Source: Mesaphorura yosii (taxonomy: Eukaryota; Arthropoda; Collembola; Poduromorpha; Tullbergiidae). From it: 64,000 nt of DNA. The notes beneath the pieces are model-generated. The model was not told where the DNA came from, searched no databases, and worked only from the letters and a program-made list of their open reading frames with translations. The position numbers were made by a program, and so were the translations under genes. This document shows positions 1 through 10,914 of the stretch, one piece after another. The stretch lies in NCBI GenBank assembly GCA_009869945.1, contig WIXG01000162.1:62001-126000 (forward strand). The letters are read 5' to 3'. Numbering within the stretch: the stretch's first letter is position 1; each line of letters starts with the position of its first letter.

Positions 1-49
1 AGAGGAGATTAAATTGAGTCCGGTCAATTGTTCCAGCACGAGCGTCCAA

Positions 50-77
50 GCGTGCGCGTCCCAGCGTGCGCGTCCCA
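50..77. repeat. two-copy 14-base tandem repeat
   Basis: The unit GCGTGCGCGTCCCA occurs twice head to tail (50-63 and 64-77). A degenerate partial copy (GAGCGTCCA) lies just before it. The repeat is GC-rich against an AT-rich background. It lies in what would be intron or flanking sequence of the phosphatase gene whose first coding exon is at 269-387. No function is claimed. The rest of 1-268 shows nothing recognisable apart from the donor side of that intron. Confidence 0.85.
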
Positions 78-268
78 GCAAGATGTACAAACCAAGCCGC
101 AGTCACCACACGAGCATTTTAATGAGTATCCAGAAGTCAGGTACACCACGGTCATGTCACGTGGACCATTTACCATTTAGTATTAGTGTATGAAAATGAA
201 TACAAATGCAGAATTTTAGCTTGCTAATTCTACAAAGAACCTCAACTTTGAGTAAACGTAGAACTTAC

Positions 269-387
269 GCGTCGCCAATGAAGACCCGGTCGTACACTTC
301 GTCGAATGGATTTCGAGGCACCGTCCAGTTTTCTCGAAGGATGCCTTTCAGGTCATCGGGCGTTGTGACCTTTTGTCTTGAACTCAT
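269..387 (-). CDS. dual-specificity phosphatase (DUSP3-like), first coding exon, partial
   Basis: On the minus strand an ATG at 387 opens 39 codons plus two bases, ending at a consensus donor (GTAAGT, 268-263). The peptide starts MSSRQKVTTPDDLKG and ends DEVYDRVFIGDA. This E-V-x-x-x-[VI]-[FY]-[IL]-G-[DN]-A signature opens the catalytic domain of small atypical dual-specificity phosphatases of the DUSP3/DUSP13/DUSP29 type. The catalytic HCxxGxxRS loop lies on later exons outside the window, so activity cannot be judged. These enzymes dephosphorylate phospho-Tyr and phospho-Thr, often on MAP kinases. The family call rests on about a dozen residues. PRDM10, also on the minus strand, lies upstream in the direction of transcription. 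Confidence 0.62.
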
Positions 388-2171
388 AACAGAAAGTTAG
401 TTTAATTATTAACTAGAAGAGATTTAAGTCTTGATTCTCAGCGTTCGATGCCAATAGTAAAAGAAAGAAACCGTCTACAGAGGAAAATAAAACTAAGTTA
501 TACTGTTTTTTGGTGCTGTCTTGACTGATGTACATGAAAATGTGTGCCAAATTTTGGCAAAACGAATAATGAACATGAGCTCTCTTTCATTAGATCTCAT
601 GCATATGATGACGATGACGATGCCCGCCATGTGGTATTGGTTCATGGCACGGCTTTAGTTTTGTCTTTGGAATGCGTTGGCAGCGTTTCAGAAAGCTGAA
701 GGTCATTTTTCATTCTCATTCTCGCCTTCATCCGGTTTCACAAATTGAAAATTAAGCCTGAGACTGTTCCGTGTTCGACAGAATAAATATCGCTTATTTA
801 TTGCGTCTTTCTTTTACACGACACACAAACTTACGATACACGTAAATTCTGGCGATGATGGCTACTGCTACGCTACGGTTCTTAATATATAAATGTAAGT
901 TCGTCATTGCTTCAGCTTCATAATTGTCGTCAACTAAAGTAGTGATAATAATAAACCAGAATACGGTTCTCAACTTAATGAACAAATGAGACGCTTCAAA
1001 AATTAAAAATTCGTAAAAAAAAAACAAATGTGACAAGATAATCATGAGTAAAAATTCTCGTAATTATTGAAATGCATATTACATTACAGGACAATACGTG
1101 TAGTAATAATATGACTTGAAAACGAATTGCTACGCTAGGACGAACGAACCAAGATTTAAATACTATCGTACCATTTGAGAACGCAACTCAGTTTGTACGT
1201 AAAACTAAAAGACTAAATGATTTCACCGAAAATGATTTGGCTAATTACGAGTTTGGAAACAGTCATTAAAACGTGATCCCATCAACTTGGAATATTGGCT
1301 GGTTGGCACAACACTTGAAAGTATCTTGGGTTTCTTGTAGTACGATTGAGTTGGACAGCAAAGAAAATCGGGGTACATTTATCAGGATCAGGGCACATTT
1401 ATCTAATCTACATTTGAAGGTTATTTTCATATGCCTGTCGACAAGAGTCTTTCCTTCATTAAACTTTCCTGTCTCAAGAGTAAAGGCGCATACATATTGC
1501 AAAGGGCACTACGTTGGTTAAAAAGTTTGAATTACGCAATATCAACAGCAAAAATATCCGGCAAGGCTCTACAATCGGGAAAAATTTACACCACTGATGT
1601 AGTCGTTTCATATTTTCTTTTTTACAACATCAATACCTGAGAGTGCACAAGCCGTACATCGGCTTCGACATCAAAAATATTGTTAACATGTAATGTAATC
1701 CGTATTTACAATTTGATATTTGCAGATTAGCTTATTCCTTTGCTCCACAGTCCAAGTCTGGTTACTCGAATTGTCTTGGGTATCGAAATTTCTTCTTTCT
1801 CCTGTTTTGTCAAAATTTAGCTAATCATGGCCGGGATTCGGAAGCAAAGTATTGAAAATTTCGAAATTATCCGTTCTAAATCTCCTGTCTAGACTGGTAC
1901 AGTACTGCTTAATCCTGAAACCCTCGTATCCTACATGTGATGTGAGAGAGATCAGCACTTCAAAAGATTAATTGATCCTGCTAGGCTTCGGTGGGATTAA
2001 TCCTACACTATGCTACTTAGTCCGCTAAAGAATGTCGGCCATTTCTTTTGCATAATTGGTGACACATTAGTATTAGTGCACATTATTACGTGACATAGCT
2101 CAAACCCCTATTCTTGCTATTTCGACGCTGATATTCGCATCGCTGCTGAGGTCATATGAATATGAGATCAC
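388..2171. other. spacer between the phosphatase and PRDM10; no gene seen
   Basis: About 1.8 kb of AT-rich sequence. It should hold the 5' untranslated region and promoter of the minus-strand phosphatase (just above 387) and the 3' untranslated region of PRDM10 (below 2172). Open frames of up to about 80 codons occur on both strands, but none has a recognisable domain or good splice partners. A minus-strand AATAAA lies near 797-802, but it is too far from the PRDM10 stop to assign confidently. Confidence 0.6.
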
Positions 2172-5100
2172 TTAGTTGTTAAGATTATTACTGCTTTGTG
2201 AATTGTCTTTACTTATGATTTCAGAAGCAAACAAGCGTGAGGTTGACACGCGCGAACTGCTACTAGCGGTCGAGACTGGCGGCAAAGTGAGGTTGTTGTT
2301 GCCGCTTGTTGATGTAATGGAAGCGATGGTCTCGCTGTTCAATGTGGAGGGCAGGGACGTCATTGGAACTACAACGAGTTCTGGTGCTTGCTGAAGGATG
2401 CTGTTGAGATCACCGTTCGTGATATTTGTTGTCAGAAAGAATCCAATAACTTCATCGCTGCCCGACACTTGAGAAAGTGTAGGATCATTTGGCTCCGAAA
2501 CTGTTTTCGCATTCTGAAACTGTATAATTTGACTTGGAACTTCTTTGCTGCTACCAGCGCCCATTTGCAACTTTTGCTGAATAAGCGGGGACGACGCGGA
2601 TGATGAGTTTGAAGAAGAAGCGTTGGAGTCTGCATTGGTTTTGCGAACATTGTTCTTCTGAGTTCTCGGCGTCTGTAGGAAGAAATCCGAATGTTACCTT
2701 CTCAACTTTTAAAGCTCAGCATTCGAATAGACAAATATTTTGCCACTTTACCTGAATGTCTGGTGGCATTAAATGCAAGTGGTTTTTGCGTTGGTGCTGT
2801 AAGAGTTTTGCTCTGGTTGCATACTGACGATGACACCATTGACAAGCGTGAGGAGTCGAAACAACTTTACCAGCATCATTGTACAAAGACACACGCTTCG
2901 ATTGTATTCCACTGGCCGAGACACCGTTTTCATCGCTGCTTACAAATGATCCTAGCCGATCCGGTGTTTTGATCGCGTCAACTTTGGGAACTTCATCCGC
3001 CTTGACTTTCGACTGCTTCCCTCTGAGCTGCGGCGGTAAAGGTTTACCGGGATGACTCTTGAGACTGTGCGACTTTCGCTTCGAGCTACTTTTGTAAACT
3101 CGTTCGCAATAGAGGCAAAAATAGTCCCTTGCTGGCTTGACGATGGGCAAATTAAGCTCGGGTACTTGCTGTAGGGTTCTTTCGGGGTGTCTTTTAGCTA
3201 AATGATTCACGAGCATCCCTCGTCTCTTGAAGCCAATACTGCAATCAGTACAGCGGAAAGTAAACTTTTCCAGCTCGTCATTCGTAAGTTTGGGAATGAA
3301 TTTCTTGTGAAGCCTGAGTTTTTTTGGCGCTGGAGGTGTTGGCAGAATTGGGATTTCCACAGGTTTCTTCTTTCCATCCACATGCATTCTTTTGGTATGC
3401 TCGACCAGTTTATCACGTCGTTTGAATTGATGTCCGCACTCTGAAAAATATATTAGTTGATCAGTTGAAAGAATTGAAATGATCTGATGTCTCCTATGTT
3501 GCAAGTTACCTGCACACAAAAATTCACGATGGTCTGAATGCTTCAATTTATGTAGTTTCAATTTGTCCGAAGTTGGGAACTTCATGCTACAATGTTCGTA
3601 GTCGCACTGAAAAGTCCTTGGTCCATGAAATGCACGAATGTGTTTTCTGACCATCGGGTATTGTGCAAATTTCTGAAAGCAAAGCAAAGCCATTAGAATT
3701 TGACGTCCATATTGCTAATCTCACAATTTGCACAACAAATTCTTACCTTCGTACAACGATGACAGTGAAAGAATCCAGTCTGTGTGTTGCGGTGCGTTTG
3801 AACATGCTCCTTCAGCTGGAGTAATTGTTGAGTTGAGAATTCACACAATGGGCATTCAAAACATTTCCCATCTAAAACAAAAACATAATGTTCATTTTAT
3901 GAAATCCAAATCCAGGAAAGTTATTGGAATTGCAAATGAAGTTGAACGTACCAGAATGGGTCTTAATGTGCCCAGCCAAAGCTGAATTCGTGAGGAATCG
4001 TTTGTTGCATGTCTGGCATTTGAGTGGCTTGCACTCCTCGTCGCAATGCGCCATTGAGTGCCTGTCCAGTCTATCCTTCGAAGCGAACGATTTGTAGCAA
4101 ATTGAACATTTGTTCTTCTTCTTTGCAACGATCGGAACAGGAGCTGCTGTAGTGCTCGTAATTGATGACGCAACCAATGATTTGATGTTATTGCTGGGAA
4201 GATTATCCTGGTTTCCCGAATCCTGCACCAATGCATTTTCCATGGCTGCCTTCTTTCTTGGGAATTTCTCGTACTTACTTCCTGTGACTTCCTTAATCAG
4301 GCTCTGGCTTCCTGAAACGGTGTTGTTTGTGCTGTTCTGCGAAGAAACTGCAGAGGATGATTGTCTTGAATCCAACGTGTCCTTTGATGACTGTTCCGTT
4401 TTGTTTTTTGCTGGGTTTGGGCTTGGAGATACAGGAGACACGCTGGGGTTGATGTTTTCGGAGTTGTAATACTTCTTCAGAACTTTCTTCTTCGGTCTTC
4501 GAATCACTTCGTCAGGTTCGTTATCGTGCGCATTACTCAAGTGAGTTCGAAGCTCCTCAATGCTACCAAATTCCGCTTCGCATTCAAAGCAGGAATACTG
4601 AACAGATGTGCTTTTGCTGGTGCGCCCTTTCTGCCGCTTCGCAACAGTTAAAATCGACGGGGCCTCGTACTCGATTTCCAATTCACCTTCTCCTTGGTCA
4701 CTACAATTGTTGTAGACGTCATTCGGGTTGGAAGTGATTGGTTCCATGTAATGAAATCCGAATTTCTGCGCGTACTCAAAACTGTAGCCAACTCGCAGTT
4801 CCGCTTTGGGCAAAATATCTCGACAGGTTGTGAAGTAGATTAAGTTACTTGATTCCGAAATCAGAGCATTTTGTTCTTCAGGTGTTCGGGCCAGTCGTAC
4901 GAATTTCATCCAATTGCACATTTCGTCAAGTGTGCGATCCAGCTGTAAGAGCACGGTTGATTCATCAACGATGACGAGGTACGGGTAAATGGACGCGGAC
5001 ATGTTGTGGAAATCAGACTCGTAGACTTTCTTCATCGGCCCTTCGACCGGGCCGAATCTTGTGTTGCAAGGAATCGTTTTGTGACGATTGAATACTCTCC

Positions 5101-8100
5101 AAGTATTGTCTTCATCGCGTACTAAGCTCAATGGACTTGGCAGGGATCCGAATGCTTTCGGCTGGACCGGTTTGTCTGGAATGAAGTTTGCCGTTGGTGG
5201 AGACGGCGGCATGATGGCACTGCCTCCGCCTCCTCGTGAGAGGCTGAAGGATTCCGCATCTTTCAACTTCTTGTAGTGAATAATACGTTTCTCCTCTGCT
5301 GTGAGGTTGCTGTTGTTCAACATGGAATCAAAGTTGTTGCCAAAATTATTTCCGGCACTGGTCACAGTTGTGGAACTGGTCGTGGTTAAAATCGTCATGC
5401 AGGAGTTGCTCGGGTCTTGACTGGCCACAATGCAAGATGTGCTCCCGTCATTCATGATATGATGGTTGCTACTGCTGTGGTGATGATGATGCTGCTGCAT
5501 AAGTTCTTGGACCGAATTTGTAGACGCGATCAGATTTACAGGCTCGTCGTTGTCGACGGACGCGCTTCGGTGGTGCTGCTGAGGATCCATGGAGGTGATG
5601 TGAGACGCCGACGAATCCAGCATGGAATTCTTTCCAAACATGTTCAGACTGAGGGGCTGCTGTTGGATGTGCTGTTGCAATTGCAAGTCGAGTGGAATTC
5701 CATGCAATTGTGGCATGTTGCCGCCAGAAGCAACTAATTCTCGCTCTGCCACCAAATCGACGTCGTCAAGTGACAGGTTTTCGGCTCCGTTATGATCGAG
5801 TAATGCTTGATTGTGTACACTTCGCTTCACGATGATCGAAGAAGAACTGGTCGACATATTGTGGGACTTGTCGATTTCCATGATGGACATATCCATCACC
5901 TCGTCCTGGTCGCCGCCGGAGTCGTCATCCGTTTGCTGGTCGTGTTGAACGTGCTGCTGCTGCTGCCACAATGAACGAGTTGCCCAGTCATTCATCCAGC
6001 CAGCTCCTGAACTGCTTCCACCGGGCGCATTGTTCCCCATTGAGTTCATCAGCAGGGCATTGCCGAGGATTGAATTCGTGGGCAATCCCGATCCCGCACT
6101 TAGACTTCGCAGCGAATTCTGGTATTCATTGGTGGCGGCAATCCACGAGTCATCGTGACTTCTTAGCGGCTGCATCATTAGCAAATTTCGAAGAGTGCTG
6201 TCACTAGGAATTTTTGACAGCGAGTTGTTGACATCGTTGGGATCAAGAAACTGAACATGTTGAGACGGAACATTTCCTGCCACTCCATTTTCAATTCCAA
6301 CATCACCCAGCTGCAGATCTTCCATCTCACGGTTGGCGGCTATCATTCTTTCATGCTGTTGTTGCATCCCATTTTCATCGCCCATCGGATTGCCGTGGTT
6401 CATGTTACCAAGCACAAATTCCAAGTGTCCATGCGATTGACTTTGAAATATGTTTCCCATCTCGTCTTGCATCCCCATCGCGCCGCCACTGCCGCTGCCC
6501 GGCATCACGAGTAAGGGTCTCGAGCTTGCACTTGATGGTCCTCCACCACCACTATTTCCTCCAGGCGCATTTGAAAATATTTCGTCGCTTAGTCCGTAGT
6601 AATACGCGTACGCATCAGCCACGTCTTCGTACAGAATCCCAGGATCATTTCCGCAATCGATGTTTGATTTTGATAGGACATCCTGAACGTTGTTGAAATC
6701 GTCCGGCCCGCTCACGTTTATCATATTCGATCGTGTCAGCGCATCATAATTTGGTACCGAGTTGTAGCGATCAAGAATTGTTTGAGGTGATTGCTGCATG
6801 GATGACATGCCCTCCATAAGGGAGGAGTGCTGATGTTGCTGCTGCTGTAACGACTCATGCAATTGTTGGTGCAGAGCATGGTCTTGTTGGATCAACTGAG
6901 ACTGAAGCTGTTGCTGAAGTTGAGAGGTCGACAGAGGTGGAGGCGAAGCATGTCGCAAGCTCGAACCCGCCGGAGGTGATAACGGAGTTGAAGAAGCGAG
7001 GCCAGATGAAGATTGCAATTGTATTCCAGGCGGTGGTGGAGAAATTCCATCGAATATCTCCCCGCTCTGCATTCTTTGCAGAATCTTTTGCTTTGGCGGC
7101 ATCGGGATCCTCTTCGAGAATGATTTCTGTATTGGAGCTCGTACATGTGATGAAGAATTGGCGTTAGACACTCCTGAAGTCGATGAGTTCTCAGTCAGAT
7201 TCAGTGGGCTGTCAGCGTGTAGATCGTTTAAGAAATTATCAGTACCTAATGTGTCCTCTGCTGATACAGCGTTAATACTGCTCCGTAAGGGTGGAAATTG
7301 CGCCGTACTGGAGTCATCTGTTCCAAACTTGCTTTGCTCAAGAACAGCGATTTTTGCTGCATACTTCTTAATGTGAAACGGTTTGCTACTGAATTGCAAG
7401 GGAGGAATGCTGGCTGGCGTTGTTGCACAGTTGTTAGAAGAACTTGCATCTTGTGAACTGCTACTACTGCCAGTAGCTTTTAAAGCTCCATTGGACCCCG
7501 ACGCTGACGTTGACCCCTGATTTGAATTATTGTCATTGGCGAGTCCCGAGGACTGGGACTCACTTGGTACGTAATCCCAGAGAAGTCTACTGGGACCGGG
7601 AAGTGCAGCGCCAGATGACGTGGACGTAGAAGTCTGTTGATGCAACAAACTGTACTTCCTATTCGGAGTTCGACTTGCACTGATCTCTTGTCTCGACGGA
7701 GCAGGAGCTGGGTCATTGCTGCTAATATTCTTGGTGGCCGCGTTATCAATATTGCTGGCGTTTCCAGTGCTACTGTTAATACTTGCTTGAGCTTGTGCTG
7801 AAAATCTTTCGAAGCTGGATGCCTTCTTGATCTTTTTACTGAGTGGTGACAGATACGATGAGGAACTTGGTGATGAGAAACTCGAGCTAGAATACTGACC
7901 ATTTCCTGTACCTTCAGCTGCAGTTCCAGACGACGACGATCCTGCAGCAGCATGGTCAACTGTTACAGCATTAGCAGAGCTGCTATTTCTTGAAAGAGAT
8001 CCTTGAAGTAACGGTGACGAGTGCAATGCCGATGATGGTACCGGTGCAGAAGAGGCGGCTTGATTACTCATAATACTTTCGTGATTGTTTGGATTGCTGC

Positions 8101-8794
8101 TGTTCTCACTGATTACACTCACACTGTTCGGATTTCCAGAACTGGCATTTCTAACGTTCTGAACTGGGGCGCTGCTACTGTTGCTATCATCTGCCAAAGA
8201 TGCTGGCGAGAACGGACTAGGCGGTATGTCATCGACGGTTGAGGAGGACACTACACACATACCTCCAGGAGTTGGAGGGCCAGCAATGCTGTGATTAGCA
8301 TTGTTATTACTGGTACTCGAGCTGGAGCTGCCAGCATTTCTATACAGATTTGAGTTCACCGGGCCAGGAGATTGGGATGGACCCCAGAATGTTGAGTCAG
8401 GACTTCCTAAAGGTGACGAACTGCGCGTGTTTACATAATTGGTGCTACTTGACGAACTGCCGCTAGTACTAGCGTTGGCATTTTGATTATTACTAAGCCC
8501 AGCTCGGTGTCTTGACGAAGGAGCTGTGAAAGACGAAGATGATAACGACGATGAAGGTTCCTCATCGATATCACGATGCTGCTGCGGTTGCTGATGCTGA
8601 AATGCTGGTCCAACTAATGGGGATGACGACCCGCCATTGCTATTGCCCCCGACAACCCGACCAATTGAGGAACGGAGCAAGGGATTCGGAGGTACTGGAA
8701 ATATCGGAGACGTTGTGCTTGATATGAGAGATGATGATGGCCGTCGCACGCGATAAGGCCGATTTGGCGGTGGGTTATTGTTGTCTTCATCCAT
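2172..8794 (-). CDS. PRDM10: PRDM10-like PR-domain zinc-finger transcription factor
   Basis: Five coding exons on the minus strand: 8794-3952, 3871-3747, 3672-3510, 3440-2752 and 2672-2172. All junctions are GT-AG with matching phases, giving 2106 residues. Residues 1 to about 1220 are Ser/Asn/Gln-rich and low in complexity. A PR (SET-like) domain follows at about 1225-1345, with CNWMKFVR and a Y-F-T-T strand. Ten C2H2 fingers follow from about 1400, then a Ser/Thr/Gln-rich tail. Finger order and linkers match vertebrate PRDM10, including RRGMLVNHLAKRHP, VPELNLPIVKP and VYKSSSKRKSH. PRDM10 is a nuclear DNA-binding regulator. Its PR domain lacks a clear histone methyltransferase core, and this one shows GYSFEY where catalytic SET domains have GEEL...Y. 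Vertebrate PRDM10 is roughly 1150 residues, so the N-terminus here is greatly extended. The long exon reads on in frame into intron 1, and a true junction at 3952/3871 replaces that extension. PRDM15, the sister paralogue, fits less well. Confidence 0.9.
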
Positions 8795-8929
8795 TATGGC
8801 GAATTACTCATACGACCTGCAATAAAAAGCAAATTCAGTACATGGTTAGGTAGGAATTACGCTTTTGAATCGGCTTGGTGCTAATTCTTGGTCCAAGTTG
8901 ACAGTAGCGAAATGCAAAGCTCACTTACT
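8795..8929 (-). other. PRDM10 5' untranslated region with a likely 112-base intron
   Basis: On the minus strand a strong donor (AAA then GTAAGTG, gt at 8928-8927) pairs with an acceptor (TTATTGCAG ending at 8817). This implies a 5' untranslated exon above 8928 spliced to the exon that carries the PRDM10 ATG at 8794. The start is preceded in frame by no other ATG in this short leader. Inferred from splice consensus only. Confidence 0.55.
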
Positions 8930-10694
8930 TTAGTCTTTGAAGTCTTAAACAAAGGTCAGGTAAATATCTCAGTACACCCCGAAAATCAGTTTAGCACAGC
9001 AGCGAAATGTAATGACAGGTGCGGATTAATACTAGAACGCTTATTAAATTAGTAAGTCTAAAGTCCCCGCTACATTTTAATGTACTTTCACTCTCACAAG
9101 TCAAGTCACACCACAAAGGATTCAACCACTAAGCACCTCAACATCTGACTGTTCACCACACACAAGCTCCTCGTCTCACATTTTGTACGCGACTGAAGAC
9201 ACCAAGCAAGCATCCCAACCAGACAATATTGCTGCCTGCAGCCACAGCTTTGGTATGGTTCAGCGTTCAGCACAGTGGAGTGGAGTGGCTAGACTTCACT
9301 CTATGGCACTGCTTCAGAGAAGTTTACAAACTATGTGGTACTTGTGCTAGCTTGGCCCGTAGTTCGTAGCAAGTGGCAGACTAGACGAGGTGCAAGTAGA
9401 AGCTGCAACAAATTCTTTGTTAACTTTCCCTCAGAACACTGCAATCCGCAACCACCGTGTGTGGAACTCGACTTTCGTGTGGCGTGGCGACGGGCAATAC
9501 AAAATTAATAAAGGGTTTTCCAAAGACAAAGACGAGACGGGACGATCATGAAAGACCGACTGCCTGATAATCAATGGACAAAGTGTGCCGTGCCACCAAC
9601 GTCCTTGCCAGGCGGTGCGGTGCGCCATAAGGTCGCCTAAATAATAGATTAGCACACGGCACGACCAAAGGTCCTTCCTAACTGCGTTCTACCTGCCCAC
9701 TGAGACCGAAGCTCCTGTTTAAGATTTAAGTAGTGCGCATCTCGTCCCATTCCATGGCCGCTGTAGCGAGCAGAGACAACAGCAATTGGTTTAGTGTCAG
9801 TCTAAAACTTTATACTCGGGGAAAACGGAGTGTTTACCCTTGAGAAACGAACAGGAATAAAAAATCGAAGAACCTCCAGACACTCTTCTGTGTACTTGAC
9901 TTGGTTTGGTTCCACATCTCCCTAAACATTCTGCTCGTGCGGCCACGGAATGGAGAGGCGGCTACATGGAATTAAACCGTCCGCCGTGCCGTGCTTTGTA
10001 AATACCTCGAGTCTAGTTGCGACCTTTCTTTCTCTCTTTCTCGTTTTCCCCGAATGTCTTCGTTTTGGGGTTTGGGTTTCGCAATTCCAAGAAAATGCCC
10101 TGCCAATCCTCACTTTGGTGTCCCCGTTTGGGAATTTGGCATTGGCCATTGCATTACGCATTCATGCAAGAAATTCGTTCGAATTTGTACTTGTCGCAGG
10201 CTTAGCCCGTGCCTGACTTCAAAGGTCGACTAATAATATCTGGCCATATTGCAATAAAGGAGTTGGCTTGATAAAATGAGTTAAACGCTCACAATCGCAT
10301 ACGTCAAACAACGTATTATGAAGCGGGCCTAATCCCGACCGAGTCCCGACTCCTGACCTTGTTTATTCCAAGAATCTCTCTCATCTACCTACTCTCATTA
10401 CACACAGCGGCAGCAGCAGAAATTCACCAGTTTGCGTAATAGTCCACGGAAAGCAAATAAATACGATGCGGCTCTAAGAACCAGCCGACAGAACATAACA
10501 ACTTTACAGCTTCTGCCTTTGCCCGTGCCTTGCTGAAGGGTTTATCCTTCAAAATATGATTTCGCATCTCTTTTCACAACAGTGAGCTCTTTCTTTCATT
10601 CTTCTCGGCCCGAATCGTGGTGCTGGCGATGACGGAGTTTCAACTCATCCGCCATCGGGTTTTGTACAGCGTGCATGATAATGATGATGTAGTG

Positions 10695-10730
10695 TATAAA
10701 TAGACCAGACGCGGCAACGCGGCCTCAGCC
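10695..10730 (+). promoter_or_regulatory. TATA box and initiator-like pair, candidate core promoter
   Basis: TATAAATAG begins at 10695, and an initiator-like TCAGCC (arthropod consensus TCAKTY) lies at 10725-10730. This puts the TATA about 32 bases before the would-be +1 adenine at 10727, the canonical spacing for arthropod core promoters. A 41-codon ORF starts 62 bases downstream. TATA-like words are common in AT-rich DNA, so the spacing is the main support. Confidence 0.35.
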
Positions 10731-10788
10731 TTGGACTGGATCATATTTTTTAGCGTAGCATAGTGTTCAGAGGGAGCAAAGCAAGTCA

Positions 10789-10914
10789 ATGTCGAATCTT
10801 GATAATATGCTTACAAAGACAAGTTCCCTCTATATTTCGAGACAAAACAATTACGAGCTTATGCTCGCTCTACTTGTCATTCATGCGTTGACATCGGCAT
10901 CGACATCTGCGTGA
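10789..10914 (+). CDS. small ORF (41 aa) downstream of a candidate promoter; doubtful
   Basis: An ATG at 10789 opens a 41-residue frame ending in TGA at 10912-10914. The peptide is polar at first (MSNLDNMLTK) and hydrophobic near the end (LMLALLVIHALTS). It resembles no family I know. It is listed only because it is the first ATG frame after the TATA/initiator pair at 10695-10730. It could be a short secreted or membrane peptide, an upstream ORF in a non-coding RNA, or chance. Confidence 0.15.
   Translation: MSNLDNMLTKTSSLYISRQNNYELMLALLVIHALTSASTSA

Noticed and set aside
3872-3951. In-frame read-through of the long PRDM10 exon into a 26-residue tail
   Set aside because: A consensus donor at 3951 and acceptor at 3872 join two conserved zinc fingers in phase, so the read-through is intron.
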